From NCBI GenBank assembly GCA_041395905.1, contig JAWKZP010000004.1:310001-374000 (forward strand): a DNA stretch of 64,000 bases, read 5' to 3'. This document shows, piece by piece, positions 54,842 to 64,000 of this stretch. The notes under the pieces were generated by a model, which was not told the DNA's origin, made no database searches, and saw nothing but the letters and a program-made list of their open reading frames with translations. Positions within the stretch are counted from its first letter, which is position 1. Each line of letters starts with the position of its first letter. The DNA is from UBA7803 sp041395905. GTDB taxonomy: Bacteria; Pseudomonadota; Gammaproteobacteria; Pseudomonadales; Azotimanducaceae. A program made the translations under genes and the position numbers.

Positions 54842-57552
54842 GTCGGTTGCGCCGAGCGTTTTGCGGGCGGCAGCGGTGCCAGATAACCGATCAGCAGCAT
54901 GAGCACTCCTACGGTGATGAAGGACACGATACGCGCCACGGTATTCAGGTTCGACAGGTCGACCGTGAACAGCTTGAAGATCACCACCGCCAGCAGCAGC
55001 GCGCCGGTGATCCAGGCGGGACGATGGTCACGACGCGCGCCGAACCCCATCAAGGCCAGGGCGGTCAGTGTCCACAGTATCGATGCCGTGGCCTGAAAGG
55101 CGTCGGACGCTGCCAGGCGCTCGATCGGGTACGGCACGCCAGCGTAGTAGTGCACCGCCCTTGCCGCGCTCAGGTTCAGCCAGCCGAATGCCAGCGCGCC
55201 GATGGCGATGCGCAGCCCCCGCTGATAGGTCATCATCCCGGTGTTACCCAGTCGGCGGGTCCACCACCATGCCACGAGGAGGATTCCGAGCTGGGTCAGT
55301 TCCAGCGGATTGAGCAGCACCAGGTAAGGTAGCGGCGCCGGGTTGCCGGCCTGGATGCCGCTGACGCACAACCAGAGCGCCAGCGCACCAAACATCACCG
55401 CCATGCCCCAACCCAGATAGCTTTCGGGCTGTTCTGACAGCGGCCAGCGTGCATGCCCCTTCACACCGAGGAGCGCCACGACCACCAGCAGCGGTACCGC
55501 ACCCCAGAGCATGGCTTCCCAGCCCGTGTCCGGCAGCAGCGGATGGGTGAGCGCCACCGCGGTCCACGCCAGAAACAGCGCTGCGAACCACCAGCCGCCG
55601 GCGTGCCAGAACGGCAGCGGCCGCGCAAACGCGCTCGCCCGCCGCAGATGCCAGAGCAATGCCGCAAACGCCACCGGCCACGCGAGCCAGCCCAGGTCCG
55701 CCAGCGGCGACTTGCGCGCCCAGCCCGCATCGAGGCCGAACAGCGCCACCACGAGCGCCGGCAGCAGCAGAAATCCCGGCGCGAGAACTTCCCGCCAGCG
55801 CAGCCGGGCCGCCAGCAGCACGAGTGCCGCCGTCGTCAGCCCGGCCGTGAGCACGCCCAGGTGCTCGTTGACGTTGTTGGGTTCCAGCGGCCCGTACCAG
55901 CCCGGCACGTAGCGGTCGATCTCGGTGAGAAACGCCGCGTACCACCACAACGTGGCCCACAGCAGAAACAGCCAGCGCAGCGCCCGCTCCAGCCGATGAA
56001 TTGCGGCATTGGGGCCAGCAAGCAGGTAGCTGCTGCAACCGCCGGCCAGCGCGATGAGCACCGCGCCGAGAAAGCCGCTGTTGAAGAACAAGCGGTCGTC
56101 GTGACCCGAGAGCAGCAGATCACCCAGGAACGCGACGGCGGCAGCCAGCTGCAGCAGCATGCCGGCGACTCTCGGCAGAAGCTGACGCTGCCGCAGCCCG
56201 ACCCACAACAGACCGGCACCCTCGAGTGCCCAGATGGCACCGGTCCAGCGCTGGTTGTCGAAGGCAAAGGGAATGGCCAGGGTCGCGAACACGATGGCGA
56301 GCGCCAGAAACGAACGTCCCAGCAGGTTGCTGAAGTCGCCCCGCCGGCGCAGCCAGAACACCAGTGCCAGATACACGGCAGCTGCGGCCAGCGCCGAGTA
56401 GGCGAGCCCGAACGGCATGTCCGCTACCAGCGCCGCCTGGAGGGCGAAGGCCACGATGGGCGTGCCGAACACGAGGGTTCCGTCGACCAGCCCCTTCAGG
56501 TCGACCTCGCGATGTCGGGCGAACAGTACGCTCACCCCCAGGTAGTAGGCAAAGAACAGCACCAGGAAGGGCTCCGTGGTGGCGAAGAATTCGGGCCGGT
56601 AGTACTGATATCCCCAGGTTGCGCCGATGGCAAAGGTGAACACGAAGCCGACCCAGTTGAGCCAGCGCCAGGCACGATACCAGGCGATCACCAGAATGCC
56701 GGCGTTGAGCAGCGCGTAGTAGGAAAACAGCGCCACGTGGCTGCCGGCGCCGGTGGAGATCAGCACAGGCGCGAGAAAGCCGCCGGCCATCGAGAAGATC
56801 GCCAGCGCCTGAGCGTTCTGCAGCACGGCGAGCAGACTGGACGCGGCTACCAGCACCACCAGCATGACGAACGCCGCCGGCAGCGGCACCAGGTCGTACA
56901 GCCGCGCCGCCGCGAACACCGTCAGATACAGCAGGCCCACACCCGCACCCTGCAGCACCAGGCCATAGGTGTCCCTGCGCTGGCGTAGCCGCCAGCCGAT
57001 CGCCGCCAGCGCGATGCCGCCCGCTGCGCTGCCGGCGAGGCGCAGCTCGATGGGCAGCAGATCGCGCTCGAAGGCGTAGCGCAATAGAAAAGCCACACCA
57101 AAGAACAGCACCACCACGCCGATCCGCACCACGGGATTGCCGCCGGTGAAGAAGCTGAGCGCCCGAGCCGCGAACCGGCGCACGGCGAGATCGAACGCGG
57201 TCGGCGGCGGCGGTTGCCAGACGCGCGGCGGCGGAACCCGATCAGCTGCGCTCGTCGCGCCCGGCGCCGCCGCAGGCGCGTTTGGCGCCGCCGCTTCTGC
57301 AGCCGCTGGCGCGGCATTGCTGCTGTCCGTGGCCGGCGGGCGTGGGACCACGTCCAGCAGCGTGCTTGTGGCGGCCTTGGGAGCGGGCTCCCCAGCCAGC
57401 GCTTCGACGCGCTGCTCCAGACGCCGCAGGTCACGCTGCAGCGTCCAGAGATAGGCGCCACCGATGCCGGCCAGGGCACCGAAGAAGAAGCCTGCTTCGC
57501 CGAACACCAGCCCGGCGATCAACGCGACCGCGAGGCCCACGAGAATCTGCAT
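54838..57552 (-). CDS. DUF2339 multi-pass membrane protein
   Basis: A 904-residue membrane protein. Met at 57552 is chosen as start because the hydrophobic opening LVGLAVALIAGLVFGEAGFF begins there; the frame runs to 57699 without family sequence. A coiled segment (RDLRRLEQRVEALAG), an Ala/Pro-rich linker, and about 24-28 hydrophobic helices follow. DUF2339 has no known function but is widespread with DUF3999, encoded immediately downstream with a four-base overlap. It may be a polytopic transporter or envelope-assembly factor. Confidence 0.9.
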   Translation of the reverse strand: MQILVGLAVALIAGLVFGEAGFFFGALAGIGGAYLWTLQRDLRRLEQRVEALAGEPAPKAATSTLLDVVPRPPATDSSNAAPAAAEAAAPNAPAAAPGATSAADRVPPPRVWQPPPPTAFDLAVRRFAARALSFFTGGNPVVRIGVVVLFFGVAFLLRYAFERDLLPIELRLAGSAAGGIALAAIGWRLRQRRDTYGLVLQGAGVGLLYLTVFAAARLYDLVPLPAAFVMLVVLVAASSLLAVLQNAQALAIFSMAGGFLAPVLISTGAGSHVALFSYYALLNAGILVIAWYRAWRWLNWVGFVFTFAIGATWGYQYYRPEFFATTEPFLVLFFAYYLGVSVLFARHREVDLKGLVDGTLVFGTPIVAFALQAALVADMPFGLAYSALAAAAVYLALVFWLRRRGDFSNLLGRSFLALAIVFATLAIPFAFDNQRWTGAIWALEGAGLLWVGLRQRQLLPRVAGMLLQLAAAVAFLGDLLLSGHDDRLFFNSGFLGAVLIALAGGCSSYLLAGPNAAIHRLERALRWLFLLWATLWWYAAFLTEIDRYVPGWYGPLEPNNVNEHLGVLTAGLTTAALVLLAARLRWREVLAPGFLLLPALVVALFGLDAGWARKSPLADLGWLAWPVAFAALLWHLRRASAFARPLPFWHAGGWWFAALFLAWTAVALTHPLLPDTGWEAMLWGAVPLLVVVALLGVKGHARWPLSEQPESYLGWGMAVMFGALALWLCVSGIQAGNPAPLPYLVLLNPLELTQLGILLVAWWWTRRLGNTGMMTYQRGLRIAIGALAFGWLNLSAARAVHYYAGVPYPIERLAASDAFQATASILWTLTALALMGFGARRDHRPAWITGALLLAVVIFKLFTVDLSNLNTVARIVSFITVGVLMLLIGYLAPLPPAKRSAQPT

Positions 57553-57713
57553 CAGCGAGTCCGCACAGGAACCTGACGGTAGCCTGCCGCATCCCCGGAG
57601 CCAAATCCACAGAGCGCTCGCGAGCATTGACTCGCAGGCGCGGCACAAACATGCTGACGGTCGCGCATGGGCGCACGGGCGCCCCGACCACGCAACCACG
57701 CTCGAGGGCGGCC

Positions 57714-58751
57714 ATGAACCGCATGTTGCGACTTGCCGGCAGAGTCACGGGTTATCTGGGCGCGCTGATCGCGCTGCTGATCGTCGCAGGCGCGGCCTAC
57801 CAGTGGTGGGCGGAGCGGCGCGACGCAGCGGCCTATCCAATGCCGGGCGCGCTCGTCGAGGTGGATGCGACCGGTCGCAGGCTGCATCTGTACTGCTCGG
57901 GCACCACCGCCGAGCCGGGCGCGCCCACCGTCGTGCTGGAAAGCGGCCTCACCGCTCCCTTTGCGGCCTGGCGCCAGGTGCAGAGCGCGGTGGAGACCGG
58001 CGCCAGGGTCTGCAGCTACGACCGTGCCGGCATGGGCTGGAGCGACCCCTCGCCGAACCCCACGCGAACGAGCTACGTGGTCGAAGACCTGGAACGTTTG
58101 CTCGATCGAGGCGGGGTTGCCGGGCCGCTGCTGCTCGTCGGATGGTCGGCCGGCGGCGTCTTCGTGCGCGCATTTGCCGCACGCAATCCGCGCCGCGTCG
58201 CCGGCATGGTGCTGGTGGATTCGTCGCACGAATCCCAGGGACTGCGCCTGCCTGCGGAGCCCGGGAGCGCCGGAATGCTGCGCATGCTTGAGATCTGCCG
58301 CGCAACCGCATGGAGCGGTGTGGTGCGGCTGGGCGGCGCCATGAATCAGATTCTGGCCGGGCAACCACTGCCCGAGGCGCTGCGCGCGGAGCAGCTGGCG
58401 TTGTTCAATCGCACGAGCTACTGCAGCGGCGTGATGCGGGAAGTGGACGGATTTCCGCAGGACGTGCGCCAGGAGCATGGGCCGAGCACGCTGGGCGAAC
58501 TGCCGCTGATCGTGATCACGCGGGGCCGACCGATGACCAGCGACGATGCGCCACCCGGCGCGGATCCGGCGTTCGCGGATGAAGTGAACCGTGTCTGGAG
58601 TCAGCTGCAGAACGAGCTGGCGGCGCTCTCCAGCCATTCCGAGCACTGGTTCGCCGAGCACAGCGGCCACGCCATTCCCTATGACCAGCCGGAAATCGTG
58701 GTACGCGCCATCAACCGGCTGCTGGACGAAACGGGCGCGGCGCGCCGCTGA
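57714..58751 (+). CDS. Alpha/beta hydrolase with N-terminal membrane anchor
   Basis: A 345-residue hydrolase. ATG 57714 is used because a membrane anchor (VTGYLGALIALLIVAGAAYQ) starts there and GAGGG is upstream; the frame is open from 57282 through non-coding sequence. The catalytic core shows VVLESGLTAPFAAW, the nucleophile elbow LVGWSAGGVF, and the His in EHSGHAIPYDQP. The acid residue probably lies after LIVITRGRP. It is likely anchored in the inner membrane facing the periplasm. The substrate is unknown. Confidence 0.85.
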   Translation: MNRMLRLAGRVTGYLGALIALLIVAGAAYQWWAERRDAAAYPMPGALVEVDATGRRLHLYCSGTTAEPGAPTVVLESGLTAPFAAWRQVQSAVETGARVCSYDRAGMGWSDPSPNPTRTSYVVEDLERLLDRGGVAGPLLLVGWSAGGVFVRAFAARNPRRVAGMVLVDSSHESQGLRLPAEPGSAGMLRMLEICRATAWSGVVRLGGAMNQILAGQPLPEALRAEQLALFNRTSYCSGVMREVDGFPQDVRQEHGPSTLGELPLIVITRGRPMTSDDAPPGADPAFADEVNRVWSQLQNELAALSSHSEHWFAEHSGHAIPYDQPEIVVRAINRLLDETGAARR

Positions 58752-58753
58752 CC

Positions 58754-59248
58754 GTGTCGTTGACTCTCGCCATTACCTTGAAGGTCGTGCTGCTGTCGCT
58801 CGCGGCCAACGGCACGCCGATCCTCGGCAAACGCCTGCTGGGCACGCGGCTGGCCGTGCCACTGGATGGCGGTCGGATGTTCTTCGACGGACGGCCCATA
58901 CTCGGCCGCAGCAAGACCCTGCGCGGGCTGCTGCTCAGCATCGCCGCCTGCGCCCTCACGGGCAGCGTGCTCGGCTACCCCTGGAGCCTGGGGGCCGCGT
59001 TCGGCGCAGCGTCCATGGCCGGCGACGCGCTCTCGAGCTTCGTCAAGCGGCGACTCGACATACCACCCAGCGGCCGGTTCATGGGTCTGGACCAGATTCC
59101 CGAGATCCTGCTGCCATTGTGGCTGTGCCGCGACGCGCTGGCGCTGGACTGGCCATCCATCGTCGTGCTGACGGTGCTGCTCGCCGCCGGCTCACTGCTG
59201 CTCTCGCCGTTGATGTACCGGATCGGGCTGCGCGACCGCCCGTACTGA
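58754..59248 (+). CDS. CarS-like (CDP-archaeol synthase family) membrane protein
   Basis: A 164-residue membrane protein starting at GTG, two bases after the hydrolase stop. It belongs to the DUF46/CarS family, which includes archaeal CDP-archaeol synthase. GDALSSFVKRRLDIPPSG and GLDQIPE are the conserved catalytic-type motifs, with four to five hydrophobic helices around them. Bacterial members are often fused or linked to other lipid genes, and whether they transfer CTP to a lipid is not proven. No archaeal-lipid genes are nearby. Confidence 0.85.
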   Translation: MSLTLAITLKVVLLSLAANGTPILGKRLLGTRLAVPLDGGRMFFDGRPILGRSKTLRGLLLSIAACALTGSVLGYPWSLGAAFGAASMAGDALSSFVKRRLDIPPSGRFMGLDQIPEILLPLWLCRDALALDWPSIVVLTVLLAAGSLLLSPLMYRIGLRDRPY

Positions 59249-59356
59249 TCCGTCCGGCCGTTGCGGCCACGGCGGGCCCCCGCTGTAACAGCCCGCACGG
59301 CATACGTTATCCTCTTCGATTCCGGACGCCAGTGCCTAGATTGGGGGAACAACGCT

Positions 59357-60538
59357 ATGGCCTACGTGGAGCATCGCACCGTTCACGACGCAGACTCCCA
59401 TGTCATGGAGCTGCCGACGAAGATCCTCGAGTATCTGGAGCAGGAGCATCACGAGGCTTTTGCCGCCCGCAGCAACAAGACGCTGCAGATGCCCGACCAC
59501 CTGAAGACGGCCGTCGCCAAGCAAGATGACGCGGCGTTCCGTGCTGGAGACGAAGCCAATCTGCTGCTGCGCAAGAACCATCTCGCCCTCGGCGCGTTCC
59601 GCCGCGAAGACCGCCCCAGGACCCTGGATCTGCTCGGCTTCACCAGCCAACTGGTATTCACCACCGCCGCGCTCGGCAACTACGGTCTCGACGACGGCGA
59701 CGACGTGCCGCTGGCGCTGGCGGCGGCGCGCGCCCACAACCGCATGAATGCGGACTTCTGCGCCATCGATCGCCGCCTGCTGGCCACCGGCTACGTGCCG
59801 CTCATCGATTTCGATGCGGCGCCCCGGATCGCGGCGGAGGCCATCGAACTCGGCTGCAAAGGCCTGATCATCCCCTCGAGCTGCCCGCGCGGGCACAGCC
59901 CCAGCCACATCGCCCTGGATCCGCTCTGGGCCACGGCGCAGGAAGCCGGGGTGCCGATCCTGTTCCACGTCGGCGGCGAGGAGAAGATGCGCGCCAGCTA
60001 CTTCGAGAACGGGCTGCCCCGGGTGCTGGACTTTCATGGCGGTGACGAGAACTTCACGGCGCTGAGCTTCATGACCATTCCGTTGTCGCTGTGGCAGACC
60101 ATGGCGGCGTTGGTCTACGACGGCGTTCTGGACCGGTTTCCGCGCCTCAAGTTCGGCGCGATCGAGCTCGGCGCCTCCTGGCTGCCCAGCTGGATGCGCT
60201 TTCTCGACTCCGGCTTCCACGCGTTCCGCAAGGGCGAGGAGCGCCTGAAAAAGCTGTCGGACGTGCCGAGTGAGATCGTCAAACGGCAGCTGCGGGTCAC
60301 GCCCTACGCGCACGAGCCGAGCGGCTGGATCATCGAGAACTCGAGCGATGACATGCTGCTGTTCTCGTCGGACTTTCCCCATGTGGAAGGCGGCCGCAAC
60401 CCGATCAAGCGCTTCGAGGAGAATCTGGGCGGCGTCAGCGAGACGGCCCGGCGCAAGTTCTACCGGGACAACTTCATCGATCTCATGGGGCCGGCGCTCG
60501 AGCCGGCTCTGCACGACCACCCGTCGCTCGCCGCATGA
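59357..60538 (+). CDS. Amidohydrolase-2 family metal-dependent hydrolase
   Basis: A 393-residue TIM-barrel enzyme. ATG 59357 has GGGGGAA upstream; earlier codons are non-coding. Metal-site motifs are DADSHVMELP near the N-terminus, FHVGG (near 212), and the acidic FSSDFPHVEGGR (near 340). The family includes ring-opening decarboxylases and hydrolases in aromatic and steroid degradation. GWIIENSSDDMLLFSSDFPH is typical of this group. It is upstream of the polyamine operon but 79 bases away, so a functional link is doubtful. Confidence 0.88.
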   Translation: MAYVEHRTVHDADSHVMELPTKILEYLEQEHHEAFAARSNKTLQMPDHLKTAVAKQDDAAFRAGDEANLLLRKNHLALGAFRREDRPRTLDLLGFTSQLVFTTAALGNYGLDDGDDVPLALAAARAHNRMNADFCAIDRRLLATGYVPLIDFDAAPRIAAEAIELGCKGLIIPSSCPRGHSPSHIALDPLWATAQEAGVPILFHVGGEEKMRASYFENGLPRVLDFHGGDENFTALSFMTIPLSLWQTMAALVYDGVLDRFPRLKFGAIELGASWLPSWMRFLDSGFHAFRKGEERLKKLSDVPSEIVKRQLRVTPYAHEPSGWIIENSSDDMLLFSSDFPHVEGGRNPIKRFEENLGGVSETARRKFYRDNFIDLMGPALEPALHDHPSLAA

Positions 60539-60617
60539 CCGGCAGGTACGCCGGGGCCGGCTCGGGCAGACGCGTTGAGGGGCAATCCAAACCTACAGGA
60601 CCAGGAGGTGTGACGAG

Positions 60618-61835
<1,218 letters not shown>

Positions 61836-61848
61836 GCCGGGGGCAGCC

Positions 61849-63027
61849 GTGAGCCAGCGCGCAGCCGAGAATCCGGGCGCAGCCTTCAGCGAAGCCGTAG
61901 ACGTGGTACCGAGCCCCTGCTTCCTGCTCGATGAGGCGCTGCTGCGCAGCAACCTCGAGCTGCTCGATCGCGTGCAGCGGGCGAGCGGCGCCAAGATCAT
62001 CTGCGCGCTCAAGGGTTTCGCCATGTATTCGGCGTTTCCGCTGGTGCGCCAGTACCTGCCCGGGGTCACCGCGAGCTCGCTGTCAGAGGCCCTGCTCGGA
62101 GAGCGCGAGTTCGGTGGCGAGGTGCACGCCTACGTGCCGGCCTACGTTCCGGCCGAGTTCGACGAGATCGCGCGCATTGCCTCCCACGTCACCTTCAACT
62201 CGCTCTCGGAGTTCGGGCGTTATCGGCACCGGCTCGGCCGGGCGAGCGCCGGGCTGCGCATCAACCCCGAGTACGCCGAGGTCGAAACGGACCTGTACAA
62301 CCCCTGCGTCCCCGGCTCACGGCTCGGCGTCACCGCGGCACAGCTCGGCGGCACCCTCCCCGACGGCATCGAGGGGCTGCACTTCCACACGCTGTGCGAG
62401 AAGGGCGCCGACACGCTGGCGCGGACGCTCGTTCACGTCGAGCAGAAGTTCTCCACGCAGTTGAGAAGGGTGCGCTGGCTGAACATGGGCGGCGGCCACG
62501 CGATCACGCGGCGCGGCTACGACGTCGAGCATCTGATCGCGCTCATACGCGGCATGGGCGAGCGCTACCCCAATCTCGAACAGATCGTGCTCGAGCCCGG
62601 CAGCGCCGTCGCCTGGGAAACGGGCTGCCTGGTGGCGACCGTGCTCGACGTGGTGGAAAACGCCGGCAGCAGAACCGCCATGCTCGACACCTCCTTCGCC
62701 GCGCACATGCCCGACACGCTGGAAATGCCCTACCGTCCCAGAGTGCGGGGCGCGGTCGATGCCCTCGCCGATCCGGACGCCCGGGGACATCGCTTCAATC
62801 TCGGCGGCCTCACCTGCCTCGCGGGCGACTACATGCCCGGGTACGCCTTTTCCGCGCCCATCGAGCCGGGCGCGCGGGTCGTGTTCGAGGACATGATCCA
62901 CTACACCATGGTCAAGACCACCACCTTCAACGGTGTCAACCTGCCCGCCATCGCCATCGCCCGGGAGACGGGCGCGGTCGACGTCATCAAGACGTTCGGC
63001 TACGAGGACTACCGGCGCAGGCTCTGA
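61849..63027 (+). CDS. nspC: Carboxynorspermidine/carboxyspermidine decarboxylase
   Basis: A 392-residue PLP enzyme of the alanine-racemase/group IV decarboxylase fold, removing the carboxyl from carboxy(nor)spermidine to give (nor)spermidine. It starts at GTG. The PLP lysine is Lys55 in ALKGFAMYS, shorter than the AVKAN of ornithine decarboxylase as expected for NspC. FHTLCEKGADTL, MGGGHAITRRGYD and GLTCLAGDYMPGYAF are family marks, including the active-site Cys. It is co-transcribed with the dehydrogenase and probably with the next decarboxylase. Confidence 0.94.
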   Translation: MSQRAAENPGAAFSEAVDVVPSPCFLLDEALLRSNLELLDRVQRASGAKIICALKGFAMYSAFPLVRQYLPGVTASSLSEALLGEREFGGEVHAYVPAYVPAEFDEIARIASHVTFNSLSEFGRYRHRLGRASAGLRINPEYAEVETDLYNPCVPGSRLGVTAAQLGGTLPDGIEGLHFHTLCEKGADTLARTLVHVEQKFSTQLRRVRWLNMGGGHAITRRGYDVEHLIALIRGMGERYPNLEQIVLEPGSAVAWETGCLVATVLDVVENAGSRTAMLDTSFAAHMPDTLEMPYRPRVRGAVDALADPDARGHRFNLGGLTCLAGDYMPGYAFSAPIEPGARVVFEDMIHYTMVKTTTFNGVNLPAIAIARETGAVDVIKTFGYEDYRRRL

Positions 63028-63154
63028 CACCGCGAGCTCCCCGGGCACGGAGTCTCGACATGCAGGCCGGGGCGCTGGCACCGGCCGGGCCATGGTCCTA
63101 TCATCCGCGCGGCCACACCGGCCATTTCCAGCACCGACGAGGAACACAGGACCA

Positions 63155-64000
63155 GTGATACCGAACATCGAAGACTACTACGAGGCCGACGCCTTCGCCC
63201 GCATGAAAGCCCTTGCAGACACCAAGGAAACCCCGTTTCTCGTGGTGGACACGGCGACAGTCGGCAAGCAGTACGATGAGCTGGTGAATGCGTTTCCGTA
63301 TGCGAAGGTCTACTACGCGGTCAAGGCCAACCCGGCGCCAGAGATCATCTCTCTGCTCAGGGATCGCGGCTCCTGCTTCGACATCGCGTCGATCTACGAG
63401 CTCGACCGCGTGCTGGGACTCGGCATCAGTCCGGATCGGATCAGCTACGGCAACACCATCAAGAAGAGCCGCGACATCCGGTACTTTCACGAGCGCGGCG
63501 TGCGTATGTACGCCACCGACTCCGAGCCGGATCTGCGCAACATCGCCAAGGCGGCCCCCGGCGCGAAGGTCTACGTCCGCATTCTCACGGAGGGCTCGCT
63601 CACCGCGGACTGGCCCCTGTCACGCAAGTTCGGGTGCCAGACGGACATGGCCATGGATCTGCTGCTGCTGGCGCGCGACCTCGGCCTGGACCCGTACGGC
63701 ATATCGTTTCACGTAGGCTCACAGCAGCGGGACATCGGCGCCTGGGATGCGGCCATCGCCAAGGTCAAGGTGATCTTCGAGCGGCTGCGCGAAGAGGACG
63801 GCATCAAGCTGCGCATGATCAACCTGGGCGGCGGCTTTCCGGCAAATTACCTGGTGCGCACCAACGACCTGGCCACGTACGCAGCCGAGATCACGCGTTA
63901 CCTGGACGAGGATTTCGGCGACGACCGCCCCGAGATCATTCTCGAGCCCGGCCGCTCGCTGCTGGCCAACGCCGGCATGCTGGTGAGCGAGGTAGTGCTG
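63155..64000 (+). CDS. Ornithine/lysine decarboxylase (group IV), partial at window end
   Basis: 282 codons of a PLP-dependent diamine-forming decarboxylase, open to the last base. It starts at GTG 63155 (IPNIEDYYEADAFARMKA) with an AGG-type ribosome site. The PLP lysine is Lys57 in YYAVKANP; FDIASIYELDRVL, ISFHVGSQQRD, NLGGGFP and LEPGRSLLANAG are the PLP-phosphate and substrate segments. The catalytic Cys and dimer-site Asp of the C-terminal domain lie beyond the window. It would supply putrescine (or cadaverine) for the dehydrogenase upstream. Confidence 0.92.
   Translation, partial: MIPNIEDYYEADAFARMKALADTKETPFLVVDTATVGKQYDELVNAFPYAKVYYAVKANPAPEIISLLRDRGSCFDIASIYELDRVLGLGISPDRISYGNTIKKSRDIRYFHERGVRMYATDSEPDLRNIAKAAPGAKVYVRILTEGSLTADWPLSRKFGCQTDMAMDLLLLARDLGLDPYGISFHVGSQQRDIGAWDAAIAKVKVIFERLREEDGIKLRMINLGGGFPANYLVRTNDLATYAAEITRYLDEDFGDDRPEIILEPGRSLLANAGMLVSEVVL

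Noticed and set aside
55453..56988. 511-codon plus-strand open frame
   Set aside because: It is the shadow of the DUF2339 membrane protein: almost no hydrophobic residues and extreme Gln/Arg/Glu content.
59249..59356. Terminator hairpin (GGCCG/CGGCC) and promoter before the amidohydrolase gene
   Set aside because: The stem is only 5 bp and the candidate -35 matches consensus poorly; not strong enough to report.

Overview
The window looks like a chromosomal segment of a high-GC, metabolically versatile gammaproteobacterium. The order cannot be fixed from the sequence. The clues are YceH (DUF480), a DUF454 protein, a DUF2339/DUF3999 pair, an LdtD-MepK-like pair, an RhlE-type helicase and a carboxynorspermidine-type polyamine operon. 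There are many oxidative and catabolic enzymes: three phytanoyl-CoA dioxygenase-like proteins, a Rieske oxygenase, a Baeyer-Villiger-type monooxygenase, an acyl-CoA-dehydrogenase-fold monooxygenase, a GMC oxidoreductase and several alpha/beta hydrolases. This suggests an environmental degrader of lipids, steroids or aromatics. I see no IS elements, prophage, CRISPR arrays, rRNA or tRNA genes. No stretch over 300 bases lacks a gene; the largest gaps are 6023-6287, 47281-47514 and 15656-15882.

Layout. 1-8.6 kb: purE, a Tat/lipobox D-amino-acid-oxidase-like protein whose domain order is circularly permuted, a crotonase, a PhyH dioxygenase, an acyl-CoA ligase with a 9-bp tandem repeat in its 5' end, a small membrane protein, then a flavin monooxygenase with a VOC-fold protein. 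8.6-14.4 kb: six minus-strand genes, read GMC oxidoreductase, gluconate-dehydrogenase-subunit-3-like protein, unknown protein, sarcosine/N-methyltryptophan-oxidase-like flavoenzyme, a diiron (ODP-type) metallo-beta-lactamase-fold protein and a long GST. 14.5-21.8 kb: nitroreductase, a small protein, an RRM protein convergent with an RhlE-type helicase, and a PhyH / membrane protein / MelB-like transporter operon divergent from an MFS transporter. 21.8-24.4 kb: L,D-transpeptidase and M15 endopeptidase pair. 24.4-29.5 kb: OhrR-like regulator divergent from a haem-motif protein, a hydrolase, a class-A beta-lactamase-like serine hydrolase, DUF1993 and a Rieske oxygenase.

29.7-35.7 kb: a CBA-type metal efflux operon (outer-membrane factor, adaptor, RND pump, DUF3240) whose RND pump gene is frameshifted. 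35.7-43 kb: HDOD-GAF signalling protein, carboxylesterase, PiT phosphate transporter, HSL-type hydrolase, an epoxide-hydrolase-like gene with at least three apparent frameshifts, and a cupin. 43-51.5 kb: P-type ATPase, DUF454, PhyH, Baeyer-Villiger monooxygenase, YceH, cyclase-family hydrolase and a PEP-mutase/isocitrate-lyase family protein. 51.5-59.3 kb: esterase plus SDR, DUF3999 plus DUF2339, alpha/beta hydrolase, CarS-like protein. 59.3-64 kb: amidohydrolase-2 protein, then carboxy(nor)spermidine dehydrogenase, carboxy(nor)spermidine decarboxylase and an ornithine/lysine decarboxylase cut by the window end. Together the last three would make spermidine or norspermidine from aspartate semialdehyde and a diamine.

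Most striking: the permuted D-amino-acid-oxidase-like lipoprotein, the six-gene flavin/diiron cluster, the in-frame nonamer repeat, and a set of frameshifts in otherwise well-conserved genes that are either real decay or base-calling errors.
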